The notes under the pieces were generated by a model, which was given only the letters and a program-made list of their open reading frames with translations, did not search any database and was not told the DNA's origin. From Actinomycetota bacterium (GTDB lineage: Bacteria; Actinomycetota; Acidimicrobiia; Acidimicrobiales; Ilumatobacteraceae), in assembly GCA_005788205.1 (NCBI GenBank), contig SXYT01000138.1, positions 1-14,960 of the forward strand: a DNA stretch of 14,960 nucleotides, in the 5' to 3' direction. Of this stretch, positions 1 to 5,966 are shown one piece after another. Positions within the stretch are counted from its first letter, which is position 1. The number at the start of each line of letters is the position of its first letter. Position numbers and translations under genes: made by a program.

Positions 1-461
1 CCGACCATGGAGCCGATCGTGATTCCCATGAGCGTGGGGAAAAGGAGCGTCGACATCTGGGAGAACATCGCCGCCATGGGGTCGGACTGTGCGCCGGGCT
101 GGGGACGGTTGAGCGCCGCCGCGAGGTCGGTGAAGAGCGGGCGCAGGTCCGTGAGCGTGCGGTGCGCCCAGAGTGCGCGGGTGGTGGTGAGGATCTCGGT
201 GTGCCTGTCGCCGGGGCCGGTGGAGAGGCCCGTCACCTGGCGGACGTGCATGTCGGCGATGTCGGCGAGACGGTTGTACGTGATGCGCGTCGCCGGGTCC
301 GTCTCGGTGTCGGGGGTGTCGCCGCGCGCGGCCGCGGCCGCAGCCTGGGCCGCGAGGTCCCAGTTGAGGGGTCCCTGCGAGGCCATCGCCTTCATCATGT
401 CGTTCAGGAACGGGATGTTGCCGAAGGGGAACATCGGTTCCTGTGAGCCGTCATCCGACAT
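1..461 (-). CDS. DUF2342 zinc-dependent metalloprotease family protein, N-terminal part (cut by left edge)
   Basis: Reading the minus strand from an ATG at 461 gives an open frame to the window edge, 153 residues, with no stop. The protein starts MSDDGSQEPMFPFGNIPFLN and continues through an Ala-rich helix, a segment ADIADMHVRQVTGL and a segment LTTTRALWAHRTL. I recognise this as the N-terminal half of the actinobacterial DUF2342 family, annotated as zinc-dependent metalloprotease or F420-biosynthesis-associated hydrolase. The family's HExxH zinc site lies further on and is outside the window, so catalytic competence cannot be judged. The end shown (Gly-rich, ITIGSMVG) fits the start of the conserved hydrophobic core. 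A TAGCCT box sits 6 nt before the ATG, and no Shine-Dalgarno sequence fits in between, so the transcript is probably leaderless. The gene is divergent from the degenerate dehydrogenase at 495. The family's substrate is not known to me. Confidence 0.85.
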   Translation of the reverse strand, partial: MSDDGSQEPMFPFGNIPFLNDMMKAMASQGPLNWDLAAQAAAAAARGDTPDTETDPATRITYNRLADIADMHVRQVTGLSTGPGDRHTEILTTTRALWAHRTLTDLRPLFTDLAAALNRPQPGAQSDPMAAMFSQMSTLLFPTLMGITIGSMV

Positions 462-467
462 GGGCTC

Positions 468-473
468 AGGCTA
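468..473 (-). promoter_or_regulatory. -10 box TAGCCT for the DUF2342 gene (leaderless)
   Basis: On the minus strand TAGCCT is followed by 6 nt (GAGCCC) and then the ATG at 461. This matches the TANNNT geometry of leaderless actinobacterial genes, where transcription begins at the start codon. No convincing -35 hexamer is visible 16-18 bp upstream. It forms an inverted repeat with the opposing TAGCCT at 482-487. Confidence 0.6.
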
Positions 474-481
474 TGTGCCGT

Positions 482-487
482 TAGCCT
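482..487 (+). promoter_or_regulatory. -10 box TAGCCT for the dehydrogenase-like gene (leaderless)
   Basis: TAGCCT is followed by 7 nt and the ATG at 495. There is no room for a leader with a Shine-Dalgarno sequence. The same hexamer serves the divergent gene, 8 bp away and inverted. RNA polymerase on one box would cover the other, so the two promoters probably exclude each other. Confidence 0.55.
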
Positions 488-494
488 CGTCCGC

Positions 495-1364
495 ATGGCA
501 GACGTCGACCTTGACGGACTCGCGCCCTGCCCGGAACTGGACGTCAGCGCGTATGCGGACTCGTTCGACCGGGCCGGCCTGATTGTCGACGTCACCCGCT
601 CGTTCCTGCGCAGCGCCACCGAGGCGGGCCAGACACATGTCATCCTCGTGAGCTCGGCGATGGTCTACGGGGCCTGGCCGAACAACCCGGTGCCGATCAG
701 CGAGCGGGAGCCCGTGAGGCCGGTGCCTTCGTTCTTGTTCGCGGTGTCGTGCGCCACGGCGGAGGCCCTCGTCGACGAGTGGCGGAAGGCCGTGCCGGGT
801 CGGACCGCCACGGTGCTCCGGCCCGTCCCTGTGGTCTCTCCCGAGCGACCGTCCCGTCTCGTGCACGCCCTCGCCGACGCCCTCGGCGGCGAGGCGGTCT
901 CGGCAGACCTTGCCGCCCAGTTTCTCCACGAGGATGATCTCGACACCGCGAAGCGTCTCGTGCGCAGGCTGCGGCCCGATGGCATCCTGAACGTCTCTCC
1001 CGATGGCTCGATCATGGGCGAGCGGCTGCACGAACTGTCGCCGAACGCATTCGGCGTTGCCCTGCCGGGCTGGGCAAGGGAGGCGGTTGACGCGCTCCGG
1101 TGGCGTTTCCTGAACGGTCCGGTGCCGCCTGGCCTGCGCGAGTACGCGCGGCACAGTTGGCACGTCTCCAACGAGAAGCTGCGCGGGCTCGGGTGGGCGC
1201 CGCGAGTGTCGAACGAGGAGTCATACGTGGCGGGCAGTGACGGGTCGTGGCTCGACGGGATCAGCCCGAAGCGCAGGCAGGAGATTGCCCTCGCAGGATC
1301 TGCCGCGGCGCTCCTCGCCGTGGTCCTCGCTGTTGTCAGGGTTGTGCGCCGAGCTCGTCGCTGA
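495..1364 (+). CDS. Degenerate extended short-chain dehydrogenase (NAD-epimerase-like), C-terminally membrane-anchored
   Basis: The 289-residue protein resembles the NAD-dependent epimerase/dehydratase family from about the fourth strand onward: HVILVSSAMVYG at 48-59, then a P-x-S-x-x-E linker and a helix at 80-95. Two hallmarks are missing. The N-terminal GxxGxxG Rossmann loop is absent, and the frame holds no ATG, GTG or TTG between the stop at 444-446 and the ATG at 495, so a longer start is excluded. The YxxxK active site reads F82-A-V-S-C86, losing both Tyr and Lys. Residues about 265-285 form a hydrophobic helix followed by basic residues, a likely tail anchor with the bulk in the cytoplasm. 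It is probably a non-enzymatic scaffold or sensor; partner unknown. Its last 29 bp overlap the convergent gene that ends at 1336. Family assignment is fairly sure; loss of activity is inferred. Confidence 0.75.
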   Translation: MADVDLDGLAPCPELDVSAYADSFDRAGLIVDVTRSFLRSATEAGQTHVILVSSAMVYGAWPNNPVPISEREPVRPVPSFLFAVSCATAEALVDEWRKAVPGRTATVLRPVPVVSPERPSRLVHALADALGGEAVSADLAAQFLHEDDLDTAKRLVRRLRPDGILNVSPDGSIMGERLHELSPNAFGVALPGWAREAVDALRWRFLNGPVPPGLREYARHSWHVSNEKLRGLGWAPRVSNEESYVAGSDGSWLDGISPKRRQEIALAGSAAALLAVVLAVVRVVRRARR

Positions 1365-2100
1365 CGAGCTGGACGAGGTCGGCGTGTCTGATCGCCCATG
1401 TCTCGTGGGCGCACCGCAGCGCATACCCGACGGTGCTCCCGTCCTCCGCCATGATGACGCCGGGGCCGTCGAGCACACCGTCGGTGTCGAGAGGCCACCA
1501 ACCATCGCTCCTCCCCGTGGTGAGTCCCATCCTCGTGCCGATACGCCGTGAAGCGGAGTCGACGATGGACAGATTCCCCTCCGCGCCGAGGTAGGTGAAC
1601 TCCTCGCTGTCGAGGTCTGACCACTCAACGGCGGACAAGGGTGCCTCCGTGCGCAGCACCGTCATGCAGTGCTCGCTGAGGGTGACGACATGGGTTGCGT
1701 CGACTGGGCGCCCATCGGGCAGCGCGACCCTCTGGGTTCCGCTCCTGGCGTTGCGGGCCTCCGTGACAAGCAGACCTTTCGCGACGGGGATTGCGCGGGG
1801 GAGGGAATCGTCCGCACCGGCCCCGCCCTTGACGGTTGCCTGCGATGTCGTGGCCGGGATGGGCATCACGGCCGAGGTCGAGTTGAGACCCTTCGGCACG
1901 GTGACGAGCAGAAGGGAGAACGAGACGACCAGGCTGACCAATCCGACGACCATCGCGAACCGCCGGCCGATCGGCAGCGGTGCGGACTCGGCCGAACGGT
2001 GAAGTCGCGCCTCATGGTGGAGTTCGGCAGGATGGCGCCAGTCGCGCTCGTGCGGAGGTAGGGGCGCGATGTCGTCGTCAAATTCGTCGCCTGTGCCCAC
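1336..2100 (-). CDS. Single-pass membrane protein resembling a decayed trypsin/HtrA-type (S1C) protease
   Basis: The 254-residue protein starts at GTG 2100. It has an acidic cytoplasmic N-terminus with the segment PLPPHERDWRHPAE (13-26), which I associate with actinobacterial membrane-bound S1C serine proteases. One transmembrane helix (about 49-68) and an extracytoplasmic domain of about 180 residues follow. The domain keeps traces of the chymotrypsin fold: LPDGRPVDATHVVTLSEHCM around 127-146 aligns with the usual strand carrying the catalytic Asp, and LDGPGVIMAEDGSTVGYAL around 210-228 with the GDSGGPLV region. I find no triad His, and the Asp and Ser positions read C145 and Pro/Gly. No PDZ domain follows. 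Cysteines 145 and 230 could pair. It is likely a pseudoprotease or sensor. Its 3' end overlaps the convergent dehydrogenase-like gene. The gene is confident; the protease ancestry is inference. Confidence 0.65.
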   Translation of the reverse strand: MGTGDEFDDDIAPLPPHERDWRHPAELHHEARLHRSAESAPLPIGRRFAMVVGLVSLVVSFSLLLVTVPKGLNSTSAVMPIPATTSQATVKGGAGADDSLPRAIPVAKGLLVTEARNARSGTQRVALPDGRPVDATHVVTLSEHCMTVLRTEAPLSAVEWSDLDSEEFTYLGAEGNLSIVDSASRRIGTRMGLTTGRSDGWWPLDTDGVLDGPGVIMAEDGSTVGYALRCAHETWAIRHADLVQLVSDELGAQP

Positions 2101-2109
2101 GAAAGGGAG

Positions 2110-2115
2110 AGGCTA
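2110..2115 (-). promoter_or_regulatory. -10 box TAGCCT for the protease-like membrane protein
   Basis: On the minus strand TAGCCT is followed by 9 nt (CTCCCTTTC) and the GTG at 2100. With initiation 6-7 nt after the box, the leader would be about 2 nt, so it is effectively leaderless. The hexamer is the same as at 468-473, 482-487 and 9731-9736. Confidence 0.5.
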
Positions 2116-2168
2116 GTCATGCCCCCCGGACCGGTGGCGTCGCCCCTGGTCGTCTGCTGCGCCCTTGT

Positions 2169-2174
2169 ACGCTG
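2169..2174 (+). promoter_or_regulatory. -10 box TACGCT for moaE (leaderless)
   Basis: TACGCT is followed by 5 nt and the ATG at 2180; another in-frame ATG lies at 2177. The spacing favours 2180 as both transcription and translation start. The box departs from the TAGNCT form seen elsewhere, so this is less certain. Confidence 0.4.
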
Positions 2175-2179
2175 ACATG

Positions 2180-2665
2180 ATGGAAGCACCCCGGGGCTCT
2201 GACGAGTGGTTCGCACTGACCGAGGCCCCGCTCCCCGTGGGCGCTGTGCATGACTGGGCGGTCGCGCCGGACTGCGGTGCCGTCGTGGTGTTCTCCGGGA
2301 CGGTCCGTGACCATGCAGAAGGAAGGTCAGACGTCGTCGCCCTCGAGTACGAGGCCTACGAGGAGGCAGTGGTTCCCTCGTTCCGTGCGATAGCCGAGGA
2401 GACGCGCAGGCGGCACCCGGGCGCGCGGCGCATCGCGATCCTCCACCGCACAGGACGGCTCTCCCTCGGGGAGTCCTCGGTTGTGGTGGCGGTGTCGTCG
2501 GCCCACAGGCCCGTCGCGTTCGAGGCCGCACGTTTCGCGATTGACGCACTGAAGGAGAGCGCGCCGATCTGGAAGAAGGAGATATGGCGTGATGGCGAGG
2601 ACTGGGGCACCGGCGCGCACGGCATCGTCAGTCCGGCAGAGGTCGGCCGGGGGGACCGGTCCTGA
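2180..2665 (+). CDS. moaE: Molybdopterin synthase catalytic subunit MoaE
   Basis: The 161-residue protein is a full-length MoaE, the cytoplasmic subunit that with thiocarboxylated MoaD converts precursor Z (cPMP) to molybdopterin. Visible motifs are GAVVVFSGTVRDHAEGR near the N-terminus, a central HRTGRLSLGESSVVVAVSSA stretch that forms the core, and LKESAPIWKKE near the end. K125 and K132 have the same 7-residue spacing as the catalytic lysines K119 and K126 of E. coli MoaE. I chose ATG 2180 over ATG 2177 and TTG 2165 because of the promoter box ending at 2174. No moaD or other cofactor gene lies in the window. The stop overlaps the next start (TGATG), so the small membrane protein downstream is probably translationally coupled. 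Identity is secure; only the exact start is open. Confidence 0.93.
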   Translation: MEAPRGSDEWFALTEAPLPVGAVHDWAVAPDCGAVVVFSGTVRDHAEGRSDVVALEYEAYEEAVVPSFRAIAEETRRRHPGARRIAILHRTGRLSLGESSVVVAVSSAHRPVAFEAARFAIDALKESAPIWKKEIWRDGEDWGTGAHGIVSPAEVGRGDRS

Positions 2666-2859
2666 TGGTCGCTGTCGCATTCCTTCCGGCGACGTTCACC
2701 GTGCTCGCGTGCATCACCGGGTCCTTGCTGCTCGTCCTCGTGTATCTCGACAACCGCAAGAGCCGCATCGACGACAGCATCAACGCATTCCGCAGGCACA
2801 TCGATGCCCTCTCCCCGGAAGCACGACGCAACTCCGTGATGCGCGACTCCGACGACTAG
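2665..2859 (+). CDS. Small single-pass membrane protein, function unknown
   Basis: This 64-residue protein has one hydrophobic helix (about residues 5-27), then a basic and polar cytoplasmic tail (NRKSRIDDSINAFRRHID) ending in acidic residues. I do not recognise a named family. The ATG overlaps the moaE stop by one base (TGATG), and a GGGGGGA stretch lies about 10 nt upstream as a possible ribosome site, so coupled translation with moaE is likely. It sits between moaE and mreB. Its amphipathic charged tail would suit an adaptor at the inner face of the membrane, but that is speculation. Composition and hydrophobic pattern support a real gene, as does the tight coupling; there is no competing frame with recognisable homology. 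Confidence 0.7.
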   Translation: MVAVAFLPATFTVLACITGSLLLVLVYLDNRKSRIDDSINAFRRHIDALSPEARRNSVMRDSDD

Positions 2860-2895
2860 TCGCACCCATAACCAGCCGAGGATGCCGGGCCGACC

Positions 2896-2901
2896 TAGTC
2901 T
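2896..2901 (+). promoter_or_regulatory. -10 box TAGTCT for mreB (leaderless)
   Basis: TAGTCT is followed by exactly 6 nt (GAGCGA) and the ATG at 2908. The 48-bp gap after the small membrane gene holds no Shine-Dalgarno sequence close to the ATG. It is one of the cleanest leaderless arrangements in the window. No strong -35 is visible. Confidence 0.6.
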
Positions 2902-2907
2902 GAGCGA

Positions 2908-3918
2908 ATGGCACGCGACCTCGCAATCGACCTGGGGACTGCCAACACACTCGTCTACATGAAAGGCCGCGGCATCGTGCTGAACGAGCCGTCCGTCATC
3001 GCAGTGAACCGCAAGTCGGGCGAGGTGCTAGCCACGGGTGGCGACGCACTGGACATGATCGGCCGCACCCCCAGTTACATCGCCGCTGTGCGCCCTCTTC
3101 GCGGCGGTGCCATCACCGACTTCGACATCACCGAGCGCATGATCCGTCTCCTGCTCCAGCGGGTCGGGGTCTCGCGCTTCACCCGTCCCAAGGTCATCAT
3201 CTGCGTCCCATCGGCAATCACCGAGGTGGAGAGGCGTGCGGTGACTGATGCGACCCGGCGCGCAGGTGCGAGTGACGCACAGTTGATCGAGCAGCCGATG
3301 GCCGCCGCGATCGGCGCGAACCTCCCCATCGACGAGCCCGTGGGCAACATGGTGATCGACATCGGCGGCGGCACCAGCGAGACGGCAGTCATCTCCCTGG
3401 GTGGGGTCGTCGCGCTCGAGGCGGTGCGCGTGGGCAGCTTCGACATTGACGGGTCGATCCAGAACTACGTGCGTCGTGAGCACGGTGTGGCGATCGGCGA
3501 GCGCACCGCCGAGGCGATCAAGATCGAGATCGGCTCCGCCGAGCCCGGCCCGCAGGACCGCGAGGCGGACATTCGCGGCCGCGACCTCGTGACGGGCCTG
3601 CCGAAGACCGTGCGCCTGACCGCGGAGGAGGTGCGGTTCGCGATCGACGAGCCGGTTTCCGCCATTGTGGCGTCCGTCAAGCGGTGCCTCTCAAAGGCGC
3701 CGCCGGAGTTGGCCCAGGACTTCCTCTCCCGGGGGATGTACCTGGTGGGCGGTGGCGGAATGCTGCGAGGGCTCGCCAGCCGCATCGAGCGCGAGACCGA
3801 GGTGCCCGTGCGCATGTCCCCCCAGCCGCTCGAGGCCGTGGTGCTCGGCGCGGGCCACTGCATCGAGAACTACCAGGCGCTGCGCGGCATGTTCATGGGT
3901 GCGAACAAGTTCCGCTGA
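2908..3918 (+). CDS. mreB: Rod-shape-determining actin homologue MreB/Mbl
   Basis: The 336-residue protein has the usual MreB length and the actin-fold ATPase motifs in order: phosphate-1 DLGTANT at 8-14, the segment LRGGAITDFD, VPSAITEVERRAV with the catalytic-region Glu, phosphate-2 DIGGGT at 151-156, and the adenosine loop VGGGGM around 280-285. MreB forms membrane-bound filaments that guide peptidoglycan synthesis. The gene stands alone: mreC, mreD, rodA and pbp2 are not adjacent, unlike the common mreBCD operon, so Mbl is an equally fair name. It has its own leaderless promoter. Transcription probably ends at the hairpin spanning its stop codon, whose bases also encode the final Phe-Arg. 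Nothing in the motifs suggests loss of function. Confidence 0.93.
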   Translation: MARDLAIDLGTANTLVYMKGRGIVLNEPSVIAVNRKSGEVLATGGDALDMIGRTPSYIAAVRPLRGGAITDFDITERMIRLLLQRVGVSRFTRPKVIICVPSAITEVERRAVTDATRRAGASDAQLIEQPMAAAIGANLPIDEPVGNMVIDIGGGTSETAVISLGGVVALEAVRVGSFDIDGSIQNYVRREHGVAIGERTAEAIKIEIGSAEPGPQDREADIRGRDLVTGLPKTVRLTAEEVRFAIDEPVSAIVASVKRCLSKAPPELAQDFLSRGMYLVGGGGMLRGLASRIERETEVPVRMSPQPLEAVVLGAGHCIENYQALRGMFMGANKFR

Positions 3919-3934
3919 CGCCGTCAGCGGAACT
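3908..3934. terminator. Bidirectional hairpin terminator spanning both stop codons
   Basis: A perfect 12-bp inverted repeat (AGTTCCGCTGAC / GTCAGCGGAACT) has a 3-nt loop GCC. The TGA of mreB lies in one arm and the TGA of the opposing sugar dehydrogenase gene in the other, with only 5 bp between the genes. No T-tract follows on either strand, so it may be a U-less terminator or only a 3'-end stabiliser. Confidence 0.65.
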
Positions 3935-5081
3935 CGATCCTGCGCACCCTCCCCTCGAGGGTGAGGAAGTACACGGCACGTGACGTGGCCATGACTGCGG
4001 TGATGTTGCCGAGGTCCTCTCCGACGGTCTCCGACGAGTGCACACGACGGCCGTCGGTGAGTGCTGCCACGAGAGTCCCCGCGCAGTAATCGCCGTAGAC
4101 GTACCGGCCGGTGCGGCCGGGCAGGTTCTGCGCCGTGGTGACGGCGCCACCCGAGATGGAGCAACGACCGTCATCGTGGTCGTACTCGAGGAACGGAGCA
4201 AGGGCTCCCGCGGCGGGCTGGTCCGTGTTGAACCGGCGCGACCCCTCCCATGCGCTCCACCCGAAGTTCGTGCCGCGCCCGCCCGGATAGGCCTTGGAGG
4301 ACGGTGCGAACGACACCTCCTCCCGCTCGTTCTGCCCGACATCGGCGACCCACAGATTCCCCGCACTGTCGAACGTGAACCGCCACGGGTTGCGCAGCCC
4401 GATCGACCAGATCTCACGGCGGGCGGGGGAGGAAAACGGGTTGCCCGCCGGGATGCGGTAGTCGTCCCCGTCACCGTCCGTCACGTGCAACGGGTCGATG
4501 CGCAGCACCTTTCCGAGCAGGCTCACCGTGTCCAGTGCACGGCGTTCCGGGTCGCCGCCGCTCCCGCCGTCGCCCGTTGCGACATACAGCATGTTGTCCC
4601 TGCCGACCCGCACTGCCCCGCCGTTGTGGTTCGCGTACGGCTGGTCGATGCGCATGATGACGGACGGCCGCCGTGCCGGCTGGCGAACGAACGTCCCGTC
4701 GCTGCGCACCGCCCACCGTGCGATCACGGTGTCCCCATCGGTGTCGGTGTAGTTCACGAACGCCTCCCACGCTGTCCCGTGACGGCGGAACGCGAGACCG
4801 AGAAGACCGCGCTCACCCGACGTTGTGGTGAGGTTCCTGATGTCGAGGACCTGGTCGATCCGCTTCCCGTCGAGACCGAGCCGCTGGATGGTCCCTTTTC
4901 GGGAGACCACGTACACGAACCGGTCAGACGGTGACCGCTCCACGAGATCGACCGCGCCGGGCACGCGCGCCATGTCGATGAGCCTCCATGCCCCCGTCAC
5001 GACCGGTTGCCGGGCACGCACGGTGTCCGTCGCGCCCCACACCAGCACCGCAGCGATGACGGGCACGAGGAGGCGGCGCAC
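3924..5081 (-). CDS. Secreted PQQ-dependent sugar dehydrogenase (GSDH/aldose dehydrogenase family)
   Basis: The protein of about 385 residues starts with a signal peptide (basic start, hydrophobic core, VRA before RQP) and continues as the six-bladed beta-propeller of soluble quinoprotein sugar/sorbosone dehydrogenases. Family motifs are ERGLLGLAF, YANHNGGAVRVG, LYVATGDGGSGGDP, GLRNPWRF, ADVGQNEREEV and YVYGDYC. The His of NHNGG (H152) and the Arg of RNPWRF (R230) match the active-site His and PQQ-contacting Arg of soluble glucose dehydrogenase. It would oxidise an aldose outside the membrane; the substrate is not predictable. No PQQ synthesis genes lie in the window. I place the start at GTG 5081 because GGGGGG lies about 6 nt upstream; TTG 5087, overlapping the tesB stop, is the alternative. 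It follows tesB almost without gap, so the two are co-transcribed. Confidence 0.88.
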   Translation of the reverse strand: MRRLLVPVIAAVLVWGATDTVRARQPVVTGAWRLIDMARVPGAVDLVERSPSDRFVYVVSRKGTIQRLGLDGKRIDQVLDIRNLTTTSGERGLLGLAFRRHGTAWEAFVNYTDTDGDTVIARWAVRSDGTFVRQPARRPSVIMRIDQPYANHNGGAVRVGRDNMLYVATGDGGSGGDPERRALDTVSLLGKVLRIDPLHVTDGDGDDYRIPAGNPFSSPARREIWSIGLRNPWRFTFDSAGNLWVADVGQNEREEVSFAPSSKAYPGGRGTNFGWSAWEGSRRFNTDQPAAGALAPFLEYDHDDGRCSISGGAVTTAQNLPGRTGRYVYGDYCAGTLVAALTDGRRVHSSETVGEDLGNITAVMATSRAVYFLTLEGRVRRIEFR

Positions 5082-5083
5082 GG

Positions 5084-5944
5084 TCAACCCCCCGGCTTGA
5101 AGCGGATGAGGCCTTCCTGCACCACCGTGACGGCGAGGTCGCCCGAGACGGTGTAGATGCTGCCCCCGGCGAGCCCCCTCGAGCCCGAGTTGGAGATCGG
5201 GTGCTGGTCATACAGCAGCCAGTCGTCGGCCCTGAACGGCCGGTGGAACCACATGGCATGGTCGAGGCTGGCCATCTGGAGGTTCCCGTCACCCCAGCCG
5301 AGGCCGTGGGGGAGCAGGGTGGTGTCGAGGAGTGTCATGTCGCTCGCGTAGGTCACGATGCACGCGTGGAGAACGGGATCATCGGGGAGCGAGCCGTCAG
5401 CGCGCAGCCACACCTTCTGGGAGGCGGTGGGGTTGCCGACGCGCGACATGGGGTCGCCGTCCACGTAGCGCATGTCGATCGGCCGCGGCCGCTCGTACCA
5501 CTCGCCCATCTTCTCGCGGTACGGCTCCATGCGGGTCTTGAAGTCGGGCAGCGTCTCCGCGGCCGCGATCTTCCCGGGCATCGCGATCTGCCAGTCGAGG
5601 CCGGGTTCACGGGCATGGAAGCTGGCGTGCAGGTTGAAGATGACCTCGCCGTGCTGGATGGCGGCGACGCGGCGCGTGGTGAAACTGCGGCCGTCACGGA
5701 TGCGCTCCACCTGGTAAAGGATCGGCGCCGTGGGATCACCGGGGCGCAGGAAATACGCATGGAGCGAGTGGACGAAGCGCTCGTGCTCGTCGACCGTGCG
5801 CGACGCAGCGACGAGCGACTGGCCGGCCACCTGACCGCCGAACACCCGAACCCGGTTCTCGTCCGGTGAGATACCGCGGAAGAGGTTCACCTCGATCGGT
5901 TCGAGGTTGAGCAGTTGGATGAGGTCGTCGAGGGCTGAACTCAC
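5084..5944 (-). CDS. tesB: Acyl-CoA thioesterase II (TesB family)
   Basis: The 286-residue protein has the double-hotdog layout of TesB: first half with FGGQVAGQSLVAA and a FVHSLHAYFLRPGDP segment, second half with HACIVTYASD, DHAMWFHRPF and a C-terminal VVQEGLIR. It hydrolyses acyl-CoA thioesters to free fatty acid and CoA in the cytoplasm. Against the E. coli triad D204, T228, Q278 the equivalents are D202, S226 and Q276, so the spacing is kept and Thr is replaced by Ser. Length equals the E. coli enzyme. The GTG start at 5944 is supported by TACTAT 6 nt upstream. Why it shares a transcript with an exported sugar dehydrogenase is unclear; no fatty-acid genes are adjacent. Confidence 0.92.
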   Translation of the reverse strand: MSSALDDLIQLLNLEPIEVNLFRGISPDENRVRVFGGQVAGQSLVAASRTVDEHERFVHSLHAYFLRPGDPTAPILYQVERIRDGRSFTTRRVAAIQHGEVIFNLHASFHAREPGLDWQIAMPGKIAAAETLPDFKTRMEPYREKMGEWYERPRPIDMRYVDGDPMSRVGNPTASQKVWLRADGSLPDDPVLHACIVTYASDMTLLDTTLLPHGLGWGDGNLQMASLDHAMWFHRPFRADDWLLYDQHPISNSGSRGLAGGSIYTVSGDLAVTVVQEGLIRFKPGG

Positions 5945-5950
5945 GGGCTC

Positions 5951-5956
5951 ATAGTA
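5951..5956 (-). promoter_or_regulatory. -10 box TACTAT for tesB (leaderless)
   Basis: On the minus strand TACTAT is followed by 6 nt (GAGCCC) and the GTG at 5944. The same GAGCCC spacer occurs before the start codon at 461. The box shares two bases with the opposite-strand box at 5955-5960, so both promoters cannot be melted at the same time. Confidence 0.6.
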
Positions 5957-5960
5957 GGGT
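5955..5960 (+). promoter_or_regulatory. -10 box TAGGGT for the methyltransferase gene (leaderless)
   Basis: TAGGGT is followed by 6 nt (CGAAAC) and the GTG at 5967. Only 22 bp separate the two divergent start codons, so this promoter and that of tesB overlap physically. Confidence 0.55.
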
Positions 5961-5966
5961 CGAAAC

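Noticed and set aside
665..1624. 319-codon minus-strand open frame across the dehydrogenase-like gene
   Set aside because: Arg-rich shadow typical of high-GC DNA. The plus-strand frame carries the recognisable fold.
4038..4934. 298-codon plus-strand open frame opposite the sugar dehydrogenase
   Set aside because: No motif, and it is antisense to a clear quinoprotein dehydrogenase.
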